Shown one piece after another: positions 53,743 to 62,965 of a DNA stretch of 64,000 bases (position 1 is its first letter; each line of letters starts with the position of its first letter). A program made the translations under genes and the position numbers. Origin of the DNA: Methylomonas rhizoryzae (lineage in GTDB: Bacteria; Pseudomonadota; Gammaproteobacteria; Methylococcales; Methylomonadaceae). The DNA is taken from contig NZ_CP043929.1 in the NCBI RefSeq assembly GCF_008632455.1, positions 372,001 to 436,000 of the forward strand. The letters run 5' to 3'. The notes below the pieces were generated by a model. The model was not told where the DNA came from, ran no database searches, and saw only the letters and a program-made list of their open reading frames with translations.

Positions 53743-54672
53743 CTGGCGAGCCGCCAGGGGTTTGCCGCCGAATGCCTGGTTGCGCCCGGTATATTTGGCT
53801 TGATACAGCATGGAATCGGCATGGTCCAGCAGCAATGAAGACGCTTGTTCGGATTGAGGTACTAATGAGGCATAGCCCGCGCTGATTGTAATCCAGCGCG
53901 AGACTTTGGACGAGGCGTGCGGGATTTGTTGGGCCTCGATTCGCCGGCATAATTGTTCGGCAATCAGCCACGCGCCGTCGCTGTCTGTTTCCGGAAGTAA
54001 GATCACGAACTCTTCCCCGCCGTAACGGGCAACTAAATCGCCGGGCCTGCTGACCAGCATCGATAGCTGCGAAGCGACCCGCTTTAGGCACATATCGCCA
54101 GCGCCGTGCCCGTGGAAATCGTTATAACTCTTGAAGTAATCCACGTCCACCATGATCAGCGCCAGCGAAATTTGGTTGCGTTGCGCGCGCCGCCATTCCT
54201 GTTCGAGGACTTGATCGAAGCGGCGCCGGTTCGGAATGCCGGTCAAGCCGTCTATCCAGGCCATGCTTTCCAATAAATCGGTCATTTGTTTTAAGCGGAT
54301 GTAGTTGCGGATCCGCGCTTTGACCACCGGTAAATAAAACGGCTTGGCGATGTAATCCAAAGCGCCGAGATTCAAACCTTTCTCCTCGTCGTGCACGTCG
54401 CTCATCGCAGTGACAAAAATGACCGGAATGTCGCAGGTTTTGGGGTCGGTTTTTAAGATGCGGCACACCTCGTAGCCGTCCATGTCGGGCATCATCACGT
54501 CCAGCAATATCAAATCCGGAGCGCCTTGTTTGGCAATGGTTTCCAAGGCTGCGGTACCGGTGGCGGCGACCTTGATCCGGTAATCCTGAATCAAATTTTC
54601 GGCGAGCACCTGAATATTGGTGGGGGTATCGTCGACGATCAAAATTAACGGTTTAGGTACTTCGGGGTTCAT
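53734..54672 (-). CDS. Response regulator diguanylate cyclase (REC-GGDEF)
   Basis: A 312-aa cytoplasmic PleD/WspR-like protein. The receiver domain (residues 8-125) has acidic D14-D15, phospho-acceptor D58 in LILLDVMMPDMDG and K110 in YIAKPF. The GGDEF domain (about 135-300) has GGEEF at 218-222 and an RxxD I-site at R209-D212, so it should be active and product-inhibited. Its ATG overlaps the stop of the hybrid kinase by four bases (ATGA). It is therefore the likely phosphorelay output, coupling the kinase to c-di-GMP. Confidence 0.94.
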   Translation of the reverse strand: MNPEVPKPLILIVDDTPTNIQVLAENLIQDYRIKVAATGTAALETIAKQGAPDLILLDVMMPDMDGYEVCRILKTDPKTCDIPVIFVTAMSDVHDEEKGLNLGALDYIAKPFYLPVVKARIRNYIRLKQMTDLLESMAWIDGLTGIPNRRRFDQVLEQEWRRAQRNQISLALIMVDVDYFKSYNDFHGHGAGDMCLKRVASQLSMLVSRPGDLVARYGGEEFVILLPETDSDGAWLIAEQLCRRIEAQQIPHASSKVSRWITISAGYASLVPQSEQASSLLLDHADSMLYQAKYTGRNQAFGGKPLAARQLT

Positions 54673-57600
54673 GACGGGTCTCCTGCGCTATGACTCGCTA
54701 TGACGGATTCTAATTCGTTTAGCGTGTCGGTTGCACGCGGGTAGTCGATATTGCTTACGTGTCTCTCAATTTGCCGCAGCAGCTGATGGGCGTGCGGCGC
54801 AGGTAGGGCATGGTGCAATTTGCCGAGCAATTCGTTAGGTACGAAATCGCAGCCTTCCAGTAACTGGCGCAGCTCCCGGGTCAAGGCCCGCGCGGCGGAC
54901 CAGTCCGTTTGCCGCGCGGGCGGTTGATCGGCAACAACAGGGACGGCATATTGCCGGAGGGTGGTCATTACTTGCTCGAAACAGCGGATAAATTCACTAT
55001 CGTCGGCGCCGGCGTCGGCGACCAATGCTTGCTCCAGCGCGGCGGCGGCTTGACTGAGCCGGATAGCGCCAACCATCCCGGCAGCGCCTTTAAGCGTATG
55101 CAGCGAGGTGAGTGCTTGATCGATTTGGCCTAAAGTGCGTTGTTCTCGTAAACGCCGGGCGAAGTCTGCAAAACGGTCCGCGAAATGGCTGAGAAAACGA
55201 CGCAGTTTGGCTTCGTCTTTACCCAGGGTCTCCAAAATATAGGCGCGGTCGAAACCGGGCAAATCCTCGGCGGGTTTGGAAACGGGTTTATAGCTTAGCG
55301 GGGCGGGTTTGTGATGCGGTTTTATGCAGCGTATTAACTCGGATAACAATACGTGCGGCAAGATCGGTTTGCCGACGTGGGCGTTCATGCCGGCCGCCAA
55401 ACAATCGTTGCGGGCCGGCTCTTGCACGGCGGCGGTCATCGCGATAATCGGCAGGTTTTTAAAGCGCGGGTCTTGGCGAATGACGGTAGTGGCTTCGATT
55501 CCGCTCATTTCGGGCATTTGCAAATCCATCAGCACTGCGTCGAAATTTCCGCGCCGGACGGCTGCCACTCCTTCCAAGCCATTGTTGGCCACGGTAACGC
55601 TAAGCCCGGCGTCGTGCAAATATTCACAGGTGACCATTTGATTGATTTCGTTGTCTTCCACCAAGAGAATCCGCGCCCCGCGGATAGGTGCGGCTAATTC
55701 GGCTAAGTTCGGACCGGAATAACCGGTATCGTCGGCGATAATGTGTCCGCCTTGTAGACGGGTCATGGCATCCAGCAAGGTAGAGGGCATAACCGGTTTC
55801 AGCAAAATATCGTCCGGCATGGCGTCTCTGGCCGCATTGAGTACATTTTCCCTATTGGCGGCGGTTACCATAATGACCACCGGCGCATGCTGAATTTCGC
55901 CGCGTGCGACCATGTCTTTGATTTTACGGTTGACCTCCACGCCGTCCATGCCGGGCATCTTCCAATCGAGTAATACCATCTCGAAATCGCGGCTGTCGTG
56001 TTTGGCGTTGCGCAAACGGAGCAAAGCGTCCGGACCGGATGCGACTTCTTCGGCTTCGAAGCCCCAGGATTGTAATATATCCCTTAACATTTGCCGGGAC
56101 ATTTCCAGGTCGTCGACTATCAGTACCCGCAGCGGGCGCAGGTCGGACGATAGTTGTTTGGTGTTCGGCCGCACCTGGCACTTTAAGGTCAGGGTAAATT
56201 CGAAAATGCTGCCGATCCCCGGCGTGCTTTGTACGATCAATTGGCCGCCCATCATGTCGACCAGGCGTTTACTGATGGTGAGCCCCAAACCGGTACCCCC
56301 GAAACGGCGGGTGATGGAGCCGTCGGCCTGGGTGAACGGTTCGAATAAATGAATGACTTGTTGCGCGGTCATGCCGATGCCGGAGTCGCGTACCGAGAAA
56401 TGCAGAGTCACTTGGTGGGCATCGAAATCCCGGCGGCCGATTTTGACGTGGATTCCGCCGTTTTCGGTAAACTTGACCGCGTTTCCGACTAGGTTGTTCA
56501 GCACCTGTCCCAAGCGCAAGGCGTCGCCGATTAGATGGTGCGGTGCGTCCGGATCCAGGTCGAATACCATCTCCAGACCTTTCTCTTCGGCGCGGACGAT
56601 GAATAGGTTCAGCACGTTTTGCAAGACTTCTTCCAGGTCGAAAGGCTCGGATACCAGTTCCATGCGGTCGGCTTCGACTTTGGAGTAATCCAGAATGTCG
56701 TTGGTGATGGCCAGCAAAGCCAGCGACGAGGTATGAATTTTCTGCAGGTAGTCGCGTAATTTTGCCGGTGGATCGTTTTTCAGGGCCAAGTCGGATAAAC
56801 CGATCAGCGCATTCATCGGGGTGCGAATTTCGTGGCTCATATTAGCCAAGAACATGCTCTTGGCTCGCGAGGCCGCCTCGGCTTGTTCTTTGGCCTGCAG
56901 CAGCTCCGAGGTGCGTTGCGCCACTTCTTCTTCCAAGCGGTCGCGATGAGTCGTCAGATCCATGTCGCGCGTTTGAATTTCTTCCAGCATGCTATTGAAG
57001 TCCTGTACCAGCGAACCGATTTCGTCGTCACCGTGCCGGCTTACTCGCAAAGTGTAATTTTTTTGTTCGGCGATGGTTCTTGCGGTTTGGGCCAGTTCTT
57101 CTATCGGCTTGGAGATGACTCGTTGCAGCCGAACCACCAGTAGGTAGACCAGTAACAACGACGAGCTTGCGGCGGCTAAACCCTTGCTTAAATCGGTGGC
57201 TTGATCGTTCCACAATGCCGTGAAGTTGGCCTGGACTAATACGGTGCCTACGCGTTCGGTGTTTTTGACGACAGGGGTGATGAGATCGGCGCGGCGGCTC
57301 CAAAAATCGGTGCGTAGTTCGCGCGAGTCGACATGGTAGCCCGGCGGTAAGCCGTAGTCGTGCCGGTTGCGGCTCCAATGCGCCAGAATGCTGTCGTTTT
57401 CGGATAGCATCCACGCGGCTTCGATTTCGGGGTGGTCCTTGAGCGATTCCAGTAAGCGTTGCGCTTCGATTTTATCGGAGAATACCAAGGCCGCTTGACC
57501 GTTTTGCGCCAACACGTCTCCCAGCCCGGCGATTTCGGTCAAGGTACTCTGGTAGCGGCTGACGGCGGAACTGACCACGATTGCGGACATGCTGACCAAC

Positions 57601-57683
57601 AAGCAAGTCGTGCAGCTGAGCATGATGATGGAGACCAGTTTTGTCTGTAACGACCAGTTGGGAAAGTCCGGTAACAAACGCAT
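54669..57683 (-). CDS. CHASE8-HAMP hybrid histidine kinase with two REC domains and HPt
   Basis: A 1004-aa membrane sensor. Order: TM1 about 17-40; a periplasmic CHASE8-like domain about 41-160 (IAGLGDVLAQNGQAALVFSD, LLESLKDHPEIEAAWM); TM2 about 170-187; HAMP to about 240; and a HisKA domain with H284 in FLANMSHEIRTPMNAL. The ATPase domain follows (NNLVGNAVKFTE, DSGIGM, FGGTGLGLTISK). REC1 has D573 in LLDWKMPGMDG, REC2 has D720 in LMDLQMPEMSG, and the HPt has H862 in LHTLKGAAGM. All key residues are present. I chose the ATG with GGGAGA upstream, just after the yfiR-like stop, over the ATG at 57713. CHASE8 is the sensor of YfiN, the target of YfiR. Confidence 0.93.
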   Translation of the reverse strand: MRLLPDFPNWSLQTKLVSIIMLSCTTCLLVSMSAIVVSSAVSRYQSTLTEIAGLGDVLAQNGQAALVFSDKIEAQRLLESLKDHPEIEAAWMLSENDSILAHWSRNRHDYGLPPGYHVDSRELRTDFWSRRADLITPVVKNTERVGTVLVQANFTALWNDQATDLSKGLAAASSSLLLVYLLVVRLQRVISKPIEELAQTARTIAEQKNYTLRVSRHGDDEIGSLVQDFNSMLEEIQTRDMDLTTHRDRLEEEVAQRTSELLQAKEQAEAASRAKSMFLANMSHEIRTPMNALIGLSDLALKNDPPAKLRDYLQKIHTSSLALLAITNDILDYSKVEADRMELVSEPFDLEEVLQNVLNLFIVRAEEKGLEMVFDLDPDAPHHLIGDALRLGQVLNNLVGNAVKFTENGGIHVKIGRRDFDAHQVTLHFSVRDSGIGMTAQQVIHLFEPFTQADGSITRRFGGTGLGLTISKRLVDMMGGQLIVQSTPGIGSIFEFTLTLKCQVRPNTKQLSSDLRPLRVLIVDDLEMSRQMLRDILQSWGFEAEEVASGPDALLRLRNAKHDSRDFEMVLLDWKMPGMDGVEVNRKIKDMVARGEIQHAPVVIMVTAANRENVLNAARDAMPDDILLKPVMPSTLLDAMTRLQGGHIIADDTGYSGPNLAELAAPIRGARILLVEDNEINQMVTCEYLHDAGLSVTVANNGLEGVAAVRRGNFDAVLMDLQMPEMSGIEATTVIRQDPRFKNLPIIAMTAAVQEPARNDCLAAGMNAHVGKPILPHVLLSELIRCIKPHHKPAPLSYKPVSKPAEDLPGFDRAYILETLGKDEAKLRRFLSHFADRFADFARRLREQRTLGQIDQALTSLHTLKGAAGMVGAIRLSQAAAALEQALVADAGADDSEFIRCFEQVMTTLRQYAVPVVADQPPARQTDWSAARALTRELRQLLEGCDFVPNELLGKLHHALPAPHAHQLLRQIERHVSNIDYPRATDTLNELESVIASHSAGDPS

Positions 57684-57687
57684 CGGT

Positions 57688-58335
57688 CTATCTCCCATAA
57701 ACATAAGATGCAATATTCAGCAATTGACCCGGCAGCCTAAGTCCGGCGTTGTTGATCGATTCCAAGTTAACTTCGAACACGACTTTGTTGTCCAGAAAAC
57801 GCAAGCCGATACCGCCGCCTTTTTCGGCGAAGTCGCTGATGTCCGACAAGGTTAATACCGGGGAATTTGCCAAGGCTTTGAGCAGCGAAACGAAATGGCC
57901 GGCTTCCGAATTACCGATGAATACCATGTGGCAACCGGTTAACGATGGGTCGGAAAAGCCGTGGGTTTCGACGGTCATGACATGTTCGCCGGCTTTGCGC
58001 CCTTCGAAATCGTGCAAGGCGCCGTCCAGTGCGTCGGCGCCGACTACGCATAGTTTCAGGTTGGCGTCGCTAGGCAGGGCTTCGGCCGGCCATTCGACGA
58101 ATTTGGCGAAATTGTACAAATAAGCGGCTTTAATTTGGTTTTCGGAAAATCCATTGGCGGCGGCGATTTGCCAGCCGGCTAGGAGGACGAGTAGCCGGCT
58201 GCCGTAAAAGGCGACTTGCGCCATGAACCGCAAGCAATATAACCGGCCTAGCAGGCTTGCGTTTGCCGATTTCAACAGATGGCCGGCGCGAACCAGAAGC
58301 GAGCTTAATCCTTCATGCTTATTCTGTTGCGCCAT
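57688..58335 (-). CDS. YfiR family (DUF4154) periplasmic protein
   Basis: A 215-aa protein with the YfiR/DUF4154 core: IKAAYLYNFAKFVEWPAEA, LKLCVVGADAL, HMVFIGNSE, LTLSDISDFAEKGGGIG and FEVNLESINNAGLRLPGQLL. In Pseudomonas, YfiR is a periplasmic repressor of the CHASE8 diguanylate cyclase YfiN. A second in-frame ATG at 58224 gives a shorter form whose first 23 residues look like a normal signal peptide; I think that is the more likely true start. Cysteines near LCVVG and TGCHM may form the redox-sensitive disulfide known in YfiR. It lies five bases upstream of the hybrid kinase. Confidence 0.9.
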   Translation of the reverse strand: MAQQNKHEGLSSLLVRAGHLLKSANASLLGRLYCLRFMAQVAFYGSRLLVLLAGWQIAAANGFSENQIKAAYLYNFAKFVEWPAEALPSDANLKLCVVGADALDGALHDFEGRKAGEHVMTVETHGFSDPSLTGCHMVFIGNSEAGHFVSLLKALANSPVLTLSDISDFAEKGGGIGLRFLDNKVVFEVNLESINNAGLRLPGQLLNIASYVYGR

Positions 58336-58483
58336 GAGCGGGTAATTGCTGATAAGGGTCCGAGCGGCTGAATTAGAAAGTTACTGCAATTAAATCATCG
58401 GGACAGATATTAGTGGAATTATCAGCGTAGGTAAAACACTAGAAATAGACGGACGCAAATCGTCCGTCTATAAGAGGTATGGA

Positions 58484-59575
58484 TTAAACGCCGAGTTTTG
58501 CCGCGCAACGGCAAAATCCGTTCAACTCTACATAGGCGCTGCCGGTTTGCGCACCGTCTACGCTGCATGCGCCTTCCCAATAGACCGGGCCTATCCATAA
58601 GGTGTGCTTGGCGTGTAGCTCTTGATCTTTCAGCAACGGTTGTACCGTAAATTTTTCCCCGCGTACTTCGAGCGCCCAGCCTGACGGATACGTACAGCCG
58701 GTGTTGGGGCTGGTCCATTCGCCTAACACCGTGACTTCGAATTCGTGTGCGGCCAGCGTGACGGTGCGGCCTTCGGCGTCGGTAATGGAGCCGGATTTTT
58801 CGACCGATGCGTCGTTGCCTTGGAAATCGAACAACATGATTTGCCGGTTGTCGTCCAATTCGAGCGCAAACCATTGCCAGCCTTGATTGATGGCTTGATA
58901 AAGTTCGCCGTATTGCCGGTCGAACCAGCTGTTTCCGGTTACTGAAAAGGTTTGGCCTTTGATGCTCAAGCTGCCTTTGGTCGCCATTCTGGGGCGCGAA
59001 TAATAATAGGTATAACCGCCGAAACGATAGGGATGCGCGTCGCCGCCGTAATGCATGGCGGCCGGCAAATCGGTATCGAGTTGCAAGTCCAGCACATAAT
59101 CGCCGATTTCGGCGTGCAAACGGTCGTGGCCGCCGCCGCCGACCGCGGTGACTTTGTTGCCGATGCCGGAGCTCAGGTTAAAACCGTTTTTGGTGCGGTC
59201 GGGTAAGTGGAATTCCAGAAATTCCTCGAAGCTGAAGGTTTGGCCGGCAACGTCGGTGATGGCTGCCTGCACCAATTGATCGCGCATGATCACAAAACTG
59301 TCGAAAGCGAAAAACACGATTTCGAATCCGAACCGGCGTCCGTCTTCGGTATGCAAATGACCGGTCCAGTACCACCATTGCACTTGTTCTTGAGGCAGGA
59401 AGGCGTCGTCCGCCGGCAATTCGACCGGACCGATCAGGCCGCGCTTGGGAAGAAACATACAGACGATGACCGCAACCGCCAGTAGCGCCCACGGTAACCA
59501 AGCAGGGTTGATCAGAGCGATGATGGCCACGATGCCGCCGACTATCCAGGGCAGTTTTTTCCAGATTTCACGCAT
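58484..59575 (-). CDS. Membrane-anchored lipocalin-like protein (AttH/CrtC family)
   Basis: A 363-aa protein. Two N-terminal transmembrane helices (about 8-24 and 27-43) precede a double lipocalin-like AttH/CrtC region: VQWWYWTGHLHTEDGRRFGF, YYYSRPRMATKGSLSIKG, SVTGNSWFDRQYG, WQWFALELDDNRQIMLFDF. Homologues include carotenoid 1,2-hydratase and AttH, which bind hydrophobic ligands; most are exported, not anchored by a hairpin. A carotenoid hydratase role is possible but no other carotenoid gene is in the window. The ribosome binding site is GAGG before ATG. It starts 28 bases after the TonB receptor gene and is probably in its operon. Confidence 0.85.
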   Translation of the reverse strand: MREIWKKLPWIVGGIVAIIALINPAWLPWALLAVAVIVCMFLPKRGLIGPVELPADDAFLPQEQVQWWYWTGHLHTEDGRRFGFEIVFFAFDSFVIMRDQLVQAAITDVAGQTFSFEEFLEFHLPDRTKNGFNLSSGIGNKVTAVGGGGHDRLHAEIGDYVLDLQLDTDLPAAMHYGGDAHPYRFGGYTYYYSRPRMATKGSLSIKGQTFSVTGNSWFDRQYGELYQAINQGWQWFALELDDNRQIMLFDFQGNDASVEKSGSITDAEGRTVTLAAHEFEVTVLGEWTSPNTGCTYPSGWALEVRGEKFTVQPLLKDQELHAKHTLWIGPVYWEGACSVDGAQTGSAYVELNGFCRCAAKLGV

Positions 59576-59603
59576 TGTTATACCTCGCGGTTTTTTCTTA
59601 GGA

Positions 59604-61649
59604 TTAAAATTCCCAGCTGATTTTGCCGTAAATCGATCGCGGTACTTCCAGGGATGTAGCGGGTAGCGAAATAGAGGACGAATCGCGGTATTCCAGATGG
59701 GTTGGAGAAAACAGGTTTTGGGCGGTGACCGACAGCTCGAGGCCGGAAACCGGCTGAAAGGCTAGTCTGGCGTCGAACGTGGTATAGGCCGGTACGCTTT
59801 GCGTGACCGCGCTCAGCTTGCTGACGTGGCGCAGGGTAAAGTCCAGTTTGGCGTGATCGGCAACGTCTATTTGCCAGCGTAACGAGGCCCGGTGCCGCGG
59901 GCTCAGGCCGGCAATGTCCGGGTTATTAACGTCGTATTGACGTTCCATTTTCAGGTGGGTGTAGTAGCCGGTCAAGCGCATCCAGTCCAATGGCGCCCAA
60001 TCGGCGGAAATTTCTATGCCGCGGGTGGTAACCTCTTGCTCGGAATTGAACCAATGTAACGGCAAGGTGAAGGTCGCCGGGTCGAAGGCGCCGCGCCTGA
60101 ACATGATTAAATCGGTGTAATGATTGCTGAATGCCGTTATATCGGTGGAAAAATGTTTATACCATTGAGCGCGGTAGCCGATTTCGAAAGCTAACACTTT
60201 TTCGGCTTTCAGGTCTGCGGTCGGAAAAGCGCGGACCTGTGCTTGATCGAACGGCGGCGGAGCACCGGTGGGTACGGTGCCCAAAGCGATATTGGCTTGC
60301 GATTCGCCCTGGGTTGGGTTGCGCGACGCGCGGGACGCCGAAGCCCACACGCTGTGGTAGCTGTTCGGCGTCCACAGCATGCGGATATTGGGCTGCACCT
60401 GGGTATTGCCGAAATGGCTTTCCTCCAGCTTGCTGCCCAAGGTTAGCTTTAATACGTTGTCTATTAAATTGATTTCGTCTTGCAGGAACACGCTGCCGTT
60501 GTGATAGCCGAAGTCGCTTTCGGTGTAGGCTATGCCGTTGGTATTGGTTGCCGCATTGTGGATGTAGCGGTAACTGGCGCCCCACATCAGGTCGTGGTCC
60601 GGGTTAGGGTGCAGACGGTGCTGAAAGTCGACGTCGAACATATCCTGGGTATCGGACAAAATCGGCGAATTGAAGCTGACCCGGTCGTAATAACTTTGCA
60701 GCATGAACTCGGAGCCGTCGTCCAAGTTTCCTTCCCAACGCGCCAGCAGATTGGCGCCGTCCGCTTTGTCGTCGCCGAAATTCAACACATTAAAAGGGGG
60801 GGCGACGGTCAAAGGGTAAGTGGTGCGGCCCACGGATTTTCGGTAAACGTCGCCTTGTACGGTAAAGCGATGGTCGTTGGAAATTCTTTGATCGTAGCGG
60901 AATCCGCCTTGTGCCGAGCGCCAGTCATCGTGCGCGCGCTGGCCGTCGGCGCCGATGTTGGCGGCGCGTTCGAAGGCTTTGCCGTAAACCCGGTAGCTGC
61001 CGTCGTTATCGAGTTGGCCGCCGTGACGAAAGCCGGCGAAGCCTTGTTCCTGGTTGCCGCCGCCGGCAACGAACAAATCGCCTTGGGTGTCTTTGGCTTT
61101 TTTGGTAATGATGTTGATGACGCCGTTAACCGCGTTGGCGCCCCACATCACCGCGCCCGGCCCGCGTATGACCTCGATACGTTCTATATCTTCCATCAGC
61201 GTGTCCTGCAAATTCCAAAATACCCCGGCAAACAGCGGGGTATACAGGGTGCGGCCGTCCATCAATACCAAGAGTTTGTTGGCGTAGCGGCCGTTGAATC
61301 CGCGGGCGGTGATAGCCCAGGAGTTCGCGTCGATTTGGGCGACTTCCAGGCCAGGAGCCAGGCGTAAGGCTTCCGGGATACTGGTGGCGCCGGAGCGGCG
61401 AATGTCTTCCTGGCTAATGATGTAAGCGGCTGCGGCGGTGTTGGACAGCGATTGGGTTTTGCGGCTGACCGACGACACTTGCATTTGCATCAAGTCGGTA
61501 ATGGAAACGTCCTCAATGGCCGCCGGGGTGTCTGCAAAAGCCGCCTGTTCTATGCCAAGCGATAAAACGAAGCAAGGTAGATAGCCGATTAGATTGCGGT
61601 ACCCGCGTTGGTTAAAAGGAAACTGCTTGCAAAAAACCGGTGGTTTCAT
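59604..61649 (-). CDS. TonB-dependent outer-membrane receptor
   Basis: A 681-aa outer-membrane protein. An N-terminal export segment ends near AAFADTPA. A plug domain (about 60-180) has IEVIRGPGAVMWGANAVNGVINI, and a beta-barrel ends in the aromatic terminus KISWEF. The TonB-box-like region EDVSITDLMQMQVSSVSR is typical of receptors annotated as cobalamin/ferric/iron-type, but the substrate is not evident. It heads a minus-strand cluster with the lipocalin, YfiR, hybrid kinase and cyclase genes. Confidence 0.93.
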   Translation of the reverse strand: MKPPVFCKQFPFNQRGYRNLIGYLPCFVLSLGIEQAAFADTPAAIEDVSITDLMQMQVSSVSRKTQSLSNTAAAAYIISQEDIRRSGATSIPEALRLAPGLEVAQIDANSWAITARGFNGRYANKLLVLMDGRTLYTPLFAGVFWNLQDTLMEDIERIEVIRGPGAVMWGANAVNGVINIITKKAKDTQGDLFVAGGGNQEQGFAGFRHGGQLDNDGSYRVYGKAFERAANIGADGQRAHDDWRSAQGGFRYDQRISNDHRFTVQGDVYRKSVGRTTYPLTVAPPFNVLNFGDDKADGANLLARWEGNLDDGSEFMLQSYYDRVSFNSPILSDTQDMFDVDFQHRLHPNPDHDLMWGASYRYIHNAATNTNGIAYTESDFGYHNGSVFLQDEINLIDNVLKLTLGSKLEESHFGNTQVQPNIRMLWTPNSYHSVWASASRASRNPTQGESQANIALGTVPTGAPPPFDQAQVRAFPTADLKAEKVLAFEIGYRAQWYKHFSTDITAFSNHYTDLIMFRRGAFDPATFTLPLHWFNSEQEVTTRGIEISADWAPLDWMRLTGYYTHLKMERQYDVNNPDIAGLSPRHRASLRWQIDVADHAKLDFTLRHVSKLSAVTQSVPAYTTFDARLAFQPVSGLELSVTAQNLFSPTHLEYRDSSSISLPATSLEVPRSIYGKISWEF

Positions 61650-62143
61650 AGTCGTTATTTAGTCTGACGCATATCTCGAACGAAGGTGAGATTGTCCGTC
61701 GCGTTGCCGAATTCTTAATGAACTATTCAAACTAAAGGGGAAGATTTACAGCATGCTTTTTCCCTTTGCTTGGGTTTGTGCCGAAAGCGCATGTAAGAAT
61801 AGACAACAAGTCTGAAAAATCTATAGAAAACTATTGACAAATCGTGTTGCAAAGGTGTTTGACTTTCGGCTGCGCTAAAGCGCCTCCCTACGAATTTAGG
61901 CGATAAATATCGAATTTTTTCAGGAGGAACAAGTGTTTGTATCCGCCTAAGTTAACGCCGTGTTGGTACGGTAATTTACTTTACCGTTAGGGCCGGTCTC
62001 GTACAAACCGCGTCGAGAATGTGTCAAACTGCTTGTCGAGTTAAAAGCAGCCTAAAGGCGGTTGGGGTAGAGAATTTGATGTGCTTGCGTCCGGTAAACA
62101 TCCATCCAAGTTTTTTTGATGCGCGCGTTTGCGTACCAGGCGT
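61650..62143. other. Divergent intergenic region between TonB receptor and TorF-type porin
   Basis: About 490 bases with no clear gene. It should hold the promoters of both flanking genes. Visible items are TTGACA within TATTGACAAATCG near 61835 without a good -10, a perfect but orphan ribosome binding site AGGAGGA at 61922-61928, and a small hairpin ACGGTAA/TTACCGT at 61968-61987. No conserved RNA structure was recognised. Confidence 0.5.
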
Positions 62144-62881
62144 ATGACAAGCAGGCGTTCATCCGGCATAGTGCTCTGCCTGCTGGCGCCGGCTGTGGGC
62201 TTGTTCGCTTGCGAAGCGGCGGCGGAATGGCACGCCAACGTGAAATTATTGAGCGATTACCTCTATCGCGGTTATTCGAAAAGCCGGGGCAACCCTGTTG
62301 CGCAAGCAGGGCTGAATTATTCGGCGGAATCGGGCTGGTATGCCGGCTTAGGCTTGTCGCAAGCACGCTTCGACGATCAGCTTAATCCCGATAGAGCCGA
62401 ATTGGAATTGACGCCGCAATTGGGTCGGACTGTTCCGGTGACAGACGCATGGCGGGCGGATTTGTCGGTTTTAGGTTATGTGTTCGACAACAAGGTTTTC
62501 GGTTTGACCTCCGATTACGCGGAGCTTACAGCCGGCTTGCATTATCGAGACTGGTTCAGTGCAAGAGCGTCGTTTGCTCCCAATGCCTATAACCGCAGCG
62601 TCGAAATCTTTAATTACGAGACGATCGCCCGCTATGATATCCGCGATGATTTACAAGTGTCCGCCGGCTTAGGGTTTCATCAAGCCGGGGCTTTGCTGGG
62701 TAAGGATTATTTTTTCTGGAATGCCGGCTTGACTTGGCATCTATCCGCGAATTTAGCGGTCGATATACGTTACGTCGACGTTGCGTTGCAGGACGAACAG
62801 CACGCCGACGCGCATTACGACGGTTTTTATCCGCGCGTGCAGGAAAACAAATTTTTGTTTGCGGTCGCGTTGGGATTTTAG
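62144..62881 (+). CDS. TorF family putative porin (Gcw_chp type)
   Basis: A 245-aa exported outer-membrane beta-barrel protein. A signal peptide ends near ACEAAA. The opening WHANVKLLSDYLYRGYSKS, with its YLYRG motif, is the signature of the Gcw_chp/TorF family, and alternating aromatic beta-strands continue to the C-terminal FLFAVALGF. The family is common in Proteobacteria and the substrate is unknown. The ATG at 62144 is preferred to the TTG at 62129. Confidence 0.88.
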   Translation: MTSRRSSGIVLCLLAPAVGLFACEAAAEWHANVKLLSDYLYRGYSKSRGNPVAQAGLNYSAESGWYAGLGLSQARFDDQLNPDRAELELTPQLGRTVPVTDAWRADLSVLGYVFDNKVFGLTSDYAELTAGLHYRDWFSARASFAPNAYNRSVEIFNYETIARYDIRDDLQVSAGLGFHQAGALLGKDYFFWNAGLTWHLSANLAVDIRYVDVALQDEQHADAHYDGFYPRVQENKFLFAVALGF

Positions 62882-62965
62882 CCGCAAATAATTCGCTTCC
62901 GGTTTGAACCTTGGGCCCTGTTGCCGGCATTCAGCAGTGATAGCCGTTTACTGGCGAAGAGGATA

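Noticed and set aside
60480..61367. 295-codon plus-strand frame inside the TonB receptor gene
   Set aside because: Antisense shadow with low-complexity Val/Gly/Ala content and no start signal; the receptor gene is complete on the minus strand.
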